From Phycisphaerales bacterium (lineage in GTDB: Bacteria; Planctomycetota; Phycisphaerae; Phycisphaerales; UBA1924), in NCBI GenBank assembly GCA_016763115.1, contig JAESUL010000342.1, positions 1-10,610 on the forward strand: DNA of 10,610 nucleotides, read 5' to 3'. Positions within the stretch are counted from its first letter, which is position 1; each line of letters opens with the position of its first letter. The position numbers and the translations under genes were made by a program. The notes under the pieces were generated by a model, which searched no databases, was not told the DNA's origin, and saw only the letters and a list, made by a program, of their open reading frames with translations. Positions 1 to 6,673 of the stretch are shown piece by piece.

Positions 1-933
1 CAGCAGCACTCGTACCGTGATCTGCCGGTGCGCCTTGCTGAGTTTGGGACGGTGTACCGCTGGGAACAATCCGGGGAGCTCAACGGCATGACCCGCGTCC
101 GCGGATTCACCCAAGACGACGCGCACCTCTTCTGCACACCCGAACAGATCGGGCATGAAATGCAGGGTTGCCTGTCGCTCGTCAAAACCATCTTCAATAT
201 TCTTGGGATGGACGATTATCGCGTGCGGGTAGGGCTGCGTGACCCTGACAGCGGCAAGTACATCGGTGACCCAGAGAACTGGGACAAGGCGGAAAAAGCG
301 TGTCTCGATGCCGCCGAATCATTGGGCGTGCCGTTCACCAAGGAGCCCGGCGAGGCCGCGTTTTACGGGCCGAAGATTGACTTTGTGGTCAAGGATGTCA
401 TCGGACGCGAGTGGCAGCTGGGCACCGTGCAGGTGGACTACAACCTGCCCGAACGGTTTGATCTTTCGTACATCGGCGCGGACAACGAGAAGCACCGCCC
501 GGTGATGATTCATCGTGCGCCGTTTGGTTCGATGGAACGGTTCATCGGCGTATTGATCGAGCACTTCGCCGGCGCGTTCCCGGTGAGGCTTGCGCCCGAG
601 CAGGTGCGTGTGCTTCCGATTTCGGAGAAGAGCAACGACTACGCCGCCGAGGTGCTCAACGCATTGCACGCGGTGGGTATCCGCGCGACACTCGACGATG
701 CCGATACGCGTGTACAAGCGAAGATCAAGCAGGGCGCGGAGATGAAGCTGCCGTACATGCTGATCGTCGGCCCGCGCGACGCCGAAAGCCGTGCGGTCTC
801 CGTGCGTGCGCACGGCATCCAAAAAGACTTGGGCGCACTGCCCCTCGACGAGTTCGTCGGCGCGGTCGCCGAGGAATACCGCACGAAGGGACGCCGCAGC
901 GTGAAGGACCGTTTCCAACTCACCAAGGTGTAG
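1..933 (+). CDS. thrS: Threonyl-tRNA synthetase, C-terminal 310 residues (5' end outside window)
   Basis: This cytoplasmic enzyme charges tRNA-Thr with threonine using ATP. The frame is open from base 1, so the start and the N-terminal TGS and editing domains lie outside the window. Counting from base 1, residues 12-45 carry class II motif 2 (LAEFG, then RVRGFTQDDAHLFC). His42 and His171 match two of the three zinc ligands that bind the substrate threonine in bacterial ThrRS; the third, a Cys, would lie upstream. Residues 139-151 (QLGTVQVDYNLP) form the conserved active-site strand. Residues 168-195 hold motif 3 (VMIHRAPFGSMERFIG), with Arg180 the usual ATP-binding arginine. Residues about 198-295 are the HGTP anticodon-binding domain (RVLPIS, KLPYMLIVG). 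The reading ends at a TAG followed by a candidate terminator, so it is probably not cotranscribed with the next gene. Family assignment is essentially certain; nothing unusual is visible. Confidence 0.97.
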   Translation, partial: QQHSYRDLPVRLAEFGTVYRWEQSGELNGMTRVRGFTQDDAHLFCTPEQIGHEMQGCLSLVKTIFNILGMDDYRVRVGLRDPDSGKYIGDPENWDKAEKACLDAAESLGVPFTKEPGEAAFYGPKIDFVVKDVIGREWQLGTVQVDYNLPERFDLSYIGADNEKHRPVMIHRAPFGSMERFIGVLIEHFAGAFPVRLAPEQVRVLPISEKSNDYAAEVLNALHAVGIRATLDDADTRVQAKIKQGAEMKLPYMLIVGPRDAESRAVSVRAHGIQKDLGALPLDEFVGAVAEEYRTKGRRSVKDRFQLTKV

Positions 934-963
934 TCCGATTCGAGATTGTTTCAGGAGTCCTTG

Positions 964-993
964 CCGCCATCGCGTGTCCCGTGGGCGGTTTTT
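964..993 (+). terminator. Candidate intrinsic terminator after thrS
   Basis: CCGCC (964-968) can pair with GGCGG (984-988), and five T residues (989-993) follow directly. The 15-nt loop is long but could partly close through inner C-G pairs. It begins 30 bp after the thrS stop. The stem is short, so the call rests on the combination of stem, T-run and position. Confidence 0.5.
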
Positions 994-1002
994 CTTCGGC
1001 CC

Positions 1003-1031
1003 TTGTTTTCACTGTTTACTGAAACTACAAT
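1003..1031 (+). promoter_or_regulatory. Candidate sigma-70-type promoter for the first zinc-ribbon gene
   Basis: TTGTTT (1003-1008) and TACAAT (1026-1031) are 17 nt apart. The -10 element matches the consensus at 5 of 6 bases and the -35 element at 3 of 6. The ATG at 1062 lies 30 nt beyond the -10, so this transcript would have a short leader holding the GGAG at 1053-1056. It follows the thrS terminator candidate, which fits the start of a new transcription unit. Confidence 0.4.
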
Positions 1032-1061
1032 AACATCGAAACCAATCCGAACGGAGATCCT

Positions 1062-2093
1062 ATGCGATGCCTCACCTGCCAATACCCGCTGAGCGACCTG
1101 CAAACCCCGCAATGCCCTGAATGCGGACGCCGATTTAATTCCTTTGATGCCAGCACCTTCGACACGCGACCTCCCTTCTTGTTCTGGCGGTACTGGCTCC
1201 CCGGAGTCGCCCTAGCGATCATCATCGGATTCCTCGGGTTTGCTGGGTTGTCGAAGATCAACTCGACGGGGTGGGCGATCTGGATCGGCGTGCCGATTGT
1301 GGCGGGCATCGCGATGGGGATTTATTGCCGGGTCAAAAACGCGATGCTCATCATGACCGGGCTGTTCGTCATCGGTGGCGTGGTGGTCTCGCTCGCGTTC
1401 GCTCATATCGCTGGAATCTTCTGTGCGGTCATCCTCTATGTCGTGTGCATTCTCCCGTTCGGGTTCGGCGTGTTCATTGGATATGCCGTTCGTGAAGACG
1501 CGCTCAAGAAGAACCCAATGTTCCGCGCGTACCTCCCGCTCATCCTTCTTACATTCCCGTTCGCTTGGCACTTGCTCGGCGGCGCCGGCGGTGGGCATAC
1601 CAAAGAGATCAGCATCTCCACCACCCGCATCGTCATCGGCGAGCCCGAGGATGTCTGGGATGCGCTGATGTTCTTCGAGGATGTTGAATCCAATCCCCCG
1701 CTGCTCATGCGGATCGCGCTGCCCCGCCCGTTGTATACGCAAGGCCCGATGGACAGCGTCGGCGACCGGCGCGTCTGCGTGTACACCAAGGGCAAACTCA
1801 CCAAAGAAATCACCGAGGTTTCACCATCTGAAACACTCGCGTTTACGGTTGTCGAGCAGGAGTTCGAGCCTTCTGTGCGCCTGACACGCGGACGATTCGC
1901 CCTCGAAGACCTCGGCGACGGGCGCACGCGCCTTACCCTCACCACCCGCTATGTGCCTGTGCATTCGCCTCGGTTTGTGTGGCACTGGGCGGAAATCGTC
2001 GGCGCACGGACGCTGCACACCCATGTCATCAACGGCATCGAATCACAGATCCTCGAACGCGGGGCTGCATTGGCCGAGTTCGAAGGGCCTTGA
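1062..2093 (+). CDS. Zinc-ribbon, multi-pass membrane protein with C-terminal SRPBCC/START-like domain
   Basis: The protein has 343 residues. Residues 1-25 form a Cys4 zinc ribbon (Cys3, Cys6, Cys18, Cys21; CLTC...CPECG). Hydrophobic stretches at about 41-63, 70-88, 95-117, 118-142 and 156-173 look like five membrane helices. Residues about 184-333 resemble the SRPBCC/START-like (polyketide cyclase, SMU440-type) fold: the opening strand ISTTRIVIGEPEDVWDAL is typical, followed by beta-rich segments (ITEVSPSETLAFTV, RFALEDLGDGRTRLTLTTRY) and a long C-terminal helix. These domains often bind hydrophobic ligands, but the ligand here is unknown. The ATG is supported by GGAG at 1053-1056 with a 5-nt spacer. 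The gene ends 33 bp before the next zinc-ribbon gene, which has its own promoter-like sequence. No precise function can be given. Domain calls are from visible sequence patterns, not a profile search. Confidence 0.85.
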   Translation: MRCLTCQYPLSDLQTPQCPECGRRFNSFDASTFDTRPPFLFWRYWLPGVALAIIIGFLGFAGLSKINSTGWAIWIGVPIVAGIAMGIYCRVKNAMLIMTGLFVIGGVVVSLAFAHIAGIFCAVILYVVCILPFGFGVFIGYAVREDALKKNPMFRAYLPLILLTFPFAWHLLGGAGGGHTKEISISTTRIVIGEPEDVWDALMFFEDVESNPPLLMRIALPRPLYTQGPMDSVGDRRVCVYTKGKLTKEITEVSPSETLAFTVVEQEFEPSVRLTRGRFALEDLGDGRTRLTLTTRYVPVHSPRFVWHWAEIVGARTLHTHVINGIESQILERGAALAEFEGP

Positions 2094-2120
2094 ATCCCCA
2101 GCAAGCGTTCGCGGTATACT
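2090..2120 (+). promoter_or_regulatory. Candidate promoter of the first paralog (-10 six bases before the ATG)
   Basis: TTGAAT (2090-2095) overlaps the preceding stop codon, and TATACT (2115-2120) lies 19 nt further on. The hexamer ends six bases before the ATG at 2127, so transcription would start at or next to the start codon. No Shine-Dalgarno sequence is present. The pattern TGAATC-N18-TATACTCT recurs before the downstream paralog (3953-3985), which supports a functional role. Confidence 0.5.
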
Positions 2121-2126
2121 CTGGAC

Positions 2127-3935
2127 ATGATGCAGGTATTTATGATTCTAATCTGGGCGATCGCGGCGTTGATGGGATGCTGGAGTTTTTCGCTGTTCAT
2201 GCGGTGGCTTTCGGAGACCCTCGCCAACAAACGCACGCACTTGCAGGCGAGGCGGTCAGCCCGGGCGCAGTGGCTCGGGTTCGTGCTGGTCTTTGTGTGC
2301 CTCGGCGTCGCGCTGTTCGCGGGGTGGATGGGCCTGTACATTGAAAAGCAATACAGTTGGGGCAAAAGCGGATGGATCACGCCGGCGGGTGTCATCGGCG
2401 GCAGCGTGTCGCTCTTTGCGCTCTTGCTGATTATCTGGGCAACGATCGGCGATCGCCCGCGAGGCAGAATCCGATGCCCCAAGTGCTGGTACGACATGTC
2501 CGCAGCGGTCGGGCTGCGATGCCCCGAGTGCGGACATGAGGTCAAGGACCAAGCGGGGTTCTCCAAATCCAGACGCCCGAGATGGGCATATTTTGTTGCG
2601 GCGTTGCTGCTGGTCGCGGGTACCTTCGGCATGAGCGTGAGCCGCGATGTTGCGGAATACGGCCCGCTCGGCGTGGTGCCGACATGGGTACTGATGGCTG
2701 GATGGGAAGTGTTGCCCGATGATTGGATCGGTGCAGACTGGGATACATCCATCGACGGATGCCTGCGTGAGCGGCTGAGTGATGATCGGATCTCGCGATC
2801 GCGGATGCGCCGGTTCGGGAATCGATTGTGCGCCCCATTGATTGATGACCTTGATGCACGGACCGACCCCAAGCGGATCATACTGCTCCGTGTGCTCAAC
2901 TACGATATTACCTCCGTGCTGGACACCTCAACGGATACTTATGCCTGGGCGGACCCGCCGGTGGACATCGAGGCGTTGCTCCGACTAACGATGGTCGATG
3001 CCATTGATGCGTTGACCGCAGAGAACCCAACGCCCGCCCAAAGTGCAACGATTGACGCCTACGCCGATGTGTCTTTCATCGCAGCCGACTGGTTATTCAG
3101 GCGGGAATCAGAATCGGGTCAGTTGGGAGAGGATGCTGTATTTTTCTCGCCTGAGTTTTATGCATTGACCACCGAAATCATCGGCGTGATGCCGCCGGAA
3201 CTCCATACTGAGCAGTTCGGACGCAACCTGATCCATAGGAGCTACGCTCGTCAAAATCTTGCTTGGTCAGTCTCAACGCTGACGGGGGTTTACGACACTC
3301 ACTTTGATAGCTACTTCAATACCGAATCTAACCCAGAACAAACAAAGCTATGGAACAGAGTGCGGAACCTAATGCGGATTTACCCTGATCTTCCCTATGA
3401 AGAACAAGTCCCGATCCTCAAACGCCTGATTGATTACGCGAAATCTGAAAGTGCATCACAGCGTGCGTTCGCGCTCTATGCGGCTGAATGGCTAGGCTCA
3501 CTCAATATCTTCTATACCCGCTCAGGAACTCAGTCTTATCGAGGCACTTATGCCTACTCGGAAAATCAGGAGACCAGTTCTGCTTTCGAGCAGCTCAAAC
3601 TCGTCATACTTGACGAAGCAGTCGGAGATCATCGAGTTGCCAATCCCGACAAGGTTCGCAATCAACGAACGATCCACCACCTTGCGCTCTCCGCGTTGAA
3701 TGCAATTTCTCCGGGCGATACGAGAATATACACTCTGTTCCGCAACAGTCTGCTTGCAGGAAATGACACGCCGACTACGAATGTGGATTCCCTCGATGAC
3801 GAGCTCATCCAAGATGCCATCGAGAACTGGATCGAGCAGTTCGGCGATCTACGCGATCATGAATCCGCTTCTGTCCGCAAATGGTTTGAGGACAACCTGC
3901 CCAGTTCGGTCGATGACGATGACCTTTTGCCGTGA
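2127..3935 (+). CDS. Membrane zinc-ribbon protein with HEAT-like C-terminal region, paralog A
   Basis: This 602-residue protein is of no known function. Helices at about 5-26, 49-71 and 84-108 are followed by a Cys4 zinc ribbon (Cys117, Cys120, Cys132, Cys135; CPKCWYDM...CPECG) and a fourth helix at about 152-172. Basic stretches KRTHLQARRS, before helix 2, and GDRPRGR, before the ribbon, place those loops and the ribbon in the cytoplasm by the positive-inside rule. The remaining 430 residues would then be extracytoplasmic. That region is mostly helical, with HEAT-like pieces such as SASQRAFALYAAEWL and ESASVRKWFEDNLP (about 579-592). The next gene matches it closely up to about residue 200 and only weakly after that. 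Two ATGs (2127 and 2130) can start it; there is no ribosome-binding site, and 2127 fits a leaderless start. The C-terminal half is clearly less GC-rich than the N-terminal part. Confidence 0.85.
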   Translation: MMQVFMILIWAIAALMGCWSFSLFMRWLSETLANKRTHLQARRSARAQWLGFVLVFVCLGVALFAGWMGLYIEKQYSWGKSGWITPAGVIGGSVSLFALLLIIWATIGDRPRGRIRCPKCWYDMSAAVGLRCPECGHEVKDQAGFSKSRRPRWAYFVAALLLVAGTFGMSVSRDVAEYGPLGVVPTWVLMAGWEVLPDDWIGADWDTSIDGCLRERLSDDRISRSRMRRFGNRLCAPLIDDLDARTDPKRIILLRVLNYDITSVLDTSTDTYAWADPPVDIEALLRLTMVDAIDALTAENPTPAQSATIDAYADVSFIAADWLFRRESESGQLGEDAVFFSPEFYALTTEIIGVMPPELHTEQFGRNLIHRSYARQNLAWSVSTLTGVYDTHFDSYFNTESNPEQTKLWNRVRNLMRIYPDLPYEEQVPILKRLIDYAKSESASQRAFALYAAEWLGSLNIFYTRSGTQSYRGTYAYSENQETSSAFEQLKLVILDEAVGDHRVANPDKVRNQRTIHHLALSALNAISPGDTRIYTLFRNSLLAGNDTPTTNVDSLDDELIQDAIENWIEQFGDLRDHESASVRKWFEDNLPSSVDDDDLLP

Positions 3936-3951
3936 TTGGGCGCCGCCGGGT

Positions 3952-3982
3952 GTGAATCTTCTTGGGCTCGAACTCGTATACT
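3952..3982 (+). promoter_or_regulatory. Candidate promoter of the second paralog (duplicated promoter block)
   Basis: GTGAAT (3952-3957) and TATACT (3977-3982) are spaced 19 nt apart, as before the first paralog. The bases GTATACTCT are identical in both. The -10 ends 10 nt before the ATG at 3993, so any leader would be at most a few bases, and no Shine-Dalgarno sequence is present. The -35 match is weak; the support is mainly the repetition between the two genes. Confidence 0.45.
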
Positions 3983-3992
3983 CTTTCTAGAG

Positions 3993-5876
3993 ATGCAAAC
4001 ACTTATCCTGATATCCTGGGCGATTGTTGGGCTGCTGGCGTGCTGGAGTTTCTCGCTGCTCGTGCGCGGCGTGTCCGAGGTGCTCGCACGCAAACGAACC
4101 CACCTCGACGCACGCCGATCGACGCGGGCGTTGATGATGGGCTTTGTGCTGATGGTGGTGTGCGCGGGCGTTGCGTTGCTTGCGGGGTGGGCCGCGGTGT
4201 ATCTCGAGCCGCTGTACAACAACGGCAATACCCCGCTGGCGACACCGCTCGTCGTCATCGGCGCGAGCGTGAGCCTTTTCGCCGCCTGCCTGGTTGTCTG
4301 GGGCGCGATCGGCGATCGGGCTCGCGGACGGGCGCGATGCCCGAAGTGCTGGTACGACATGTCCGGAGCGACGGGGCTGCAGTGCCCCGAGTGCGGGCGG
4401 ACGGCGAAGGACGAAACCAAGTTCACCAAAGCGAGGCGACCACGATGGGCGTTTGCTGTGGCGTTGGTGTTGGTGGTTCCCGGCGTGTACTCGATCATGG
4501 TGAGCAAACGCGTCATCGAGTTTGGAGCGTTTGGTGCGGTGCCGACTTGGTTTTTGATGATGGGGTGGGAGCGTCTGCCCGAGCCGTGGATTTATGACAA
4601 CTATGTTGTTCCGCCGGTGTATGGATGCCTGACGGATCGATTGGATGAAGAGTGGACATCCGACGCCCGGCTTGCTCGATTCCGCGCAAAGCTCATTCGC
4701 CCGATGGTGTCGAGTAAAGAAGCCCGATGGGATCCGAAGCGGCTTTTTATTCTCGATGAGTTTTATTCCTCAGAAGAGTTCGAATCGAAACTGCATTCCA
4801 TTGAGAATACAGATAAAATATTTGTGGGCGTTGCAACAGATGTCTTTGAAGCAATCACTGCCTCAAACAGAACACCACTTGACAACATCATTATATCTAC
4901 AGCAGTAAATTCTTGGAATACTGAGGGGGGGTACTACGGCACGAGATCTTGGTTTCTTCAGCAGAACGGATTCAGTGATCCTGATGATTTCTTGTTAACG
5001 AGCCCAAGAACAGCACAGACAAGGCGCCTCATCTCCGACCTGCTCCAAAGCCTGCGCGAACGCATGGAGAATGTCAATATTCCCGGACTCCTGATTCATG
5101 ATAATAATGGGATTGCGGCTTGTGCACAACTAATCGTACTCGACACCGGCCTCATGAACGAGTTCATCTATTCCTACCTTGACAAAATCAATACGGCCAC
5201 CGACCGACAGCAACTGAACTACGCGATCTCCATTGGTATGTCTCTCGAATCCGTCTCTCAGGAAACACAAAATGGTGTTTTTGGACTGCTCAAGGAGTGG
5301 GTCGAATCAGGGGACGATTCCGAACGGTTCTTAGCACTGAAGACTATTCGCATCTTCCAGCATATGGCAGAGGCTCGTGATGATTACGACAACCCGGCGT
5401 ACCACCAACTCATGAAATCGGTGCTGGACTTTGCTTATCTTGACATTCGTACTACAAAATCTGGAAGTACAGATGAACGATCCTCAAACTCTGAGGCTGC
5501 TCAAGCAGTGGCTTACCACGACACAGAGGGCACCATCGCATTCCCGCTCTTCAGAAGCTTGCTCATCAAGGAGTGCCATGCGCCTTATTTGTATCTCTCG
5601 CAAATGGAGAACAAGCTAGCCGCCCAACTCTGGCTGAACTACTTTACCGAGTTTGCAGACTCGCCCGATCCAACTGTTCGATTGTGGGTCATCCGCAGCA
5701 CTCCATCGTGGATGGAAGACAATTCTTCAAGCAACTCAGACAAAGCACTCAACGAAAAACTGAATCAGTTTGCCGCCGATTTTCTATCCGATCCCGACGA
5801 AGGTGTTGCAGTAGCTGCTCAGTACAAACTCATTGATCGCGATGCAGAGCATCTCATCCCGCAATCGAACGACTAA
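3993..5876 (+). CDS. Membrane zinc-ribbon protein with HEAT-like C-terminal region, paralog B
   Basis: This 627-residue paralog of the preceding gene has no known function. Helices at about 3-25, 48-70 and 84-106 are followed by a Cys4 ribbon (Cys116, Cys119, Cys131, Cys134; CPKCWYDMSGATGLQCPECG) and a helix at about 151-171. The block PTWFLMMGWERLP (184-196) is shared with paralog A. Topology by basic loops again puts the ribbon inside and the last 450 residues outside. HEAT-like units are visible near the end (SPDPTVRLWVI from residue 557; SDPDEGVAVAAQYKLI about 600-615). The frame is open upstream to a TTG at 3936, but ATG 3993 is chosen because it aligns with the paralog's start and because the longer form would place the TATACT element inside the gene. 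By hand count, GC is 67% over 4021-4200 but 37% over 4741-4920. Its TAA shares bases with the stop of the convergent LOG-family gene. Confidence 0.85.
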   Translation: MQTLILISWAIVGLLACWSFSLLVRGVSEVLARKRTHLDARRSTRALMMGFVLMVVCAGVALLAGWAAVYLEPLYNNGNTPLATPLVVIGASVSLFAACLVVWGAIGDRARGRARCPKCWYDMSGATGLQCPECGRTAKDETKFTKARRPRWAFAVALVLVVPGVYSIMVSKRVIEFGAFGAVPTWFLMMGWERLPEPWIYDNYVVPPVYGCLTDRLDEEWTSDARLARFRAKLIRPMVSSKEARWDPKRLFILDEFYSSEEFESKLHSIENTDKIFVGVATDVFEAITASNRTPLDNIIISTAVNSWNTEGGYYGTRSWFLQQNGFSDPDDFLLTSPRTAQTRRLISDLLQSLRERMENVNIPGLLIHDNNGIAACAQLIVLDTGLMNEFIYSYLDKINTATDRQQLNYAISIGMSLESVSQETQNGVFGLLKEWVESGDDSERFLALKTIRIFQHMAEARDDYDNPAYHQLMKSVLDFAYLDIRTTKSGSTDERSSNSEAAQAVAYHDTEGTIAFPLFRSLLIKECHAPYLYLSQMENKLAAQLWLNYFTEFADSPDPTVRLWVIRSTPSWMEDNSSSNSDKALNEKLNQFAADFLSDPDEGVAVAAQYKLIDRDAEHLIPQSND

Positions 5877-6625
5877 CTCTTCGCATTCCCATTCCGCATC
5901 GCTTGCGCCTCGGCGATGAGAGCGATGGCTTCGTCCGGGTCATCCGTCAGCGTCACGATGTCCATTGCTTCGGGCTTGATGGTTTCGTAGCCGATGAGGG
6001 ATTCGTTGATGAATGCCTGCATCGGCTCCCAGAACTTGCGCCCCATCATGATGATCGGGAAACGCTCGATCTTGGCGGTCTGGATGAGCACAGCCGTCTC
6101 GAAGACCTCGTCGAGCGTGCCGAACCCGCCGGGCATGACGACGAAGGCGTCGGAGTATTTCACCAGCATCACCTTGCGGACAAAGAAGTACTTGAAGTCC
6201 ACAAACCGGTCGAGGTACGGATTCGGATGCTGCTCCATGGGCAGCTCGATGTTGCACCCGATGCTCAGCCCGTTGCCCTCGCGTGCACCGCGGTTGGCGG
6301 CTTCCATGATGCCGGGCCCACCTCCGGTCATGACGCCGAACCCTGCTTCGGCGAGTTTTTTGCCGACCTCTTGGGCGAGTTTGTAGTATTCGTGGTCCTC
6401 TTCAAAGCGTGCCGATCCGAAGACGGTGACGCACGGGCCGATGAAATGGAGATGGCGGAACCCGCGGATGAACTCGGCGAAAATCTTGGCAGCGGTCCAC
6501 AACTCCTGGCGCCGTAGACGCGGGCCCTTTAGCAGGTGATGCTCAGAGCCCTTAGGCGGGCACTTGCCCCACGCCTGATCGGCGGATGCACACGGCGACG
6601 GGTTGGTTGCGGGATCGTTGGACAT
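5873..6625 (-). CDS. LOG/TIGR00730 family Rossmann-fold protein
   Basis: This 250-residue protein belongs to the family often mislabelled lysine decarboxylase. Characterised relatives (LOG, YgdH/PpnN, YvdD types) cleave nucleoside 5'-monophosphates to base and ribose 5-phosphate; its own substrate is not shown by sequence. Residues 64-73 (GPCVTVFGSA) are the first Rossmann strand, 101-114 hold GGGPGIMEAANRGA, and 165-173 hold PGGFGTLDE, the signature that carries the active-site residues. About 60 N-terminal residues precede the fold. The frame is open upstream to an ATG at 6679, but that would run over the divergent hydrolase start. ATG 6625 is preferred, and it has a weak TAGACT hexamer 8 nt upstream. 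Upstream residues lack family similarity. Family assignment is strong; substrate and physiological role remain open. Confidence 0.92.
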   Translation of the reverse strand: MSNDPATNPSPCASADQAWGKCPPKGSEHHLLKGPRLRRQELWTAAKIFAEFIRGFRHLHFIGPCVTVFGSARFEEDHEYYKLAQEVGKKLAEAGFGVMTGGGPGIMEAANRGAREGNGLSIGCNIELPMEQHPNPYLDRFVDFKYFFVRKVMLVKYSDAFVVMPGGFGTLDEVFETAVLIQTAKIERFPIIMMGRKFWEPMQAFINESLIGYETIKPEAMDIVTLTDDPDEAIALIAEAQAMRNGNAKS

Positions 6626-6633
6626 GAATCGAG

Positions 6634-6639
6634 AGTCTA
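6634..6639 (-). promoter_or_regulatory. Possible -10 element of the LOG-family gene
   Basis: Read on the minus strand, TAGACT lies 8 nt before the ATG at 6625 and matches TATAAT at 4 of 6 bases. No convincing -35 was found. It is listed because it repeats the start-proximal placement seen at other genes here. Confidence 0.3.
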
Positions 6640-6647
6640 GGAGCATC

Positions 6648-6661
6648 CGCTTGGCAAAGCG
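6648..6661. repeat. Short inverted repeat in the divergent promoter region
   Basis: CGCTT (6648-6652) and AAGCG (6657-6661) are perfect reverse complements around GGCA. The repeat lies between the divergent starts at 6625 and 6674, and between the two candidate -10 elements, where an operator could affect both genes. Five-base arms can easily occur by chance. Confidence 0.3.
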
Positions 6662-6662
6662 A

Positions 6663-6668
6663 TACACT
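6663..6668 (+). promoter_or_regulatory. Possible -10 element of the alpha/beta hydrolase gene
   Basis: TACACT matches TATAAT at 4 of 6 bases and ends five bases before the ATG at 6674, which has no Shine-Dalgarno sequence. No good -35 is visible at 16-19 nt upstream. Support comes mainly from position and the similar arrangement elsewhere in the window. Confidence 0.35.
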
Positions 6669-6673
6669 TGAGC

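Noticed and set aside
249..263. (protein residues of the aminotransferase) Gly before the PLP lysine instead of Ser
   Set aside because: GFGK fits the allowed variation of the class I lysine motif, so it is not evidence of altered function.
319..918. 199-codon minus-strand frame inside thrS
   Set aside because: It is a shadow of the conserved ThrRS reading, rich in Arg, His and Leu, with no motif.
1949..2899. 316-codon open frame on the minus strand across the first paralog
   Set aside because: It lies opposite two well-supported genes, spans their junction, and its product is rich in Ser, Arg and Pro with no domain; GC-rich antisense frames often stay open.
3936..3992. TTG-initiated extension of the second paralog by 19 residues
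   Set aside because: The extra residues do not match the paralog's N-terminus, and the shared TATACT element would fall inside the gene.
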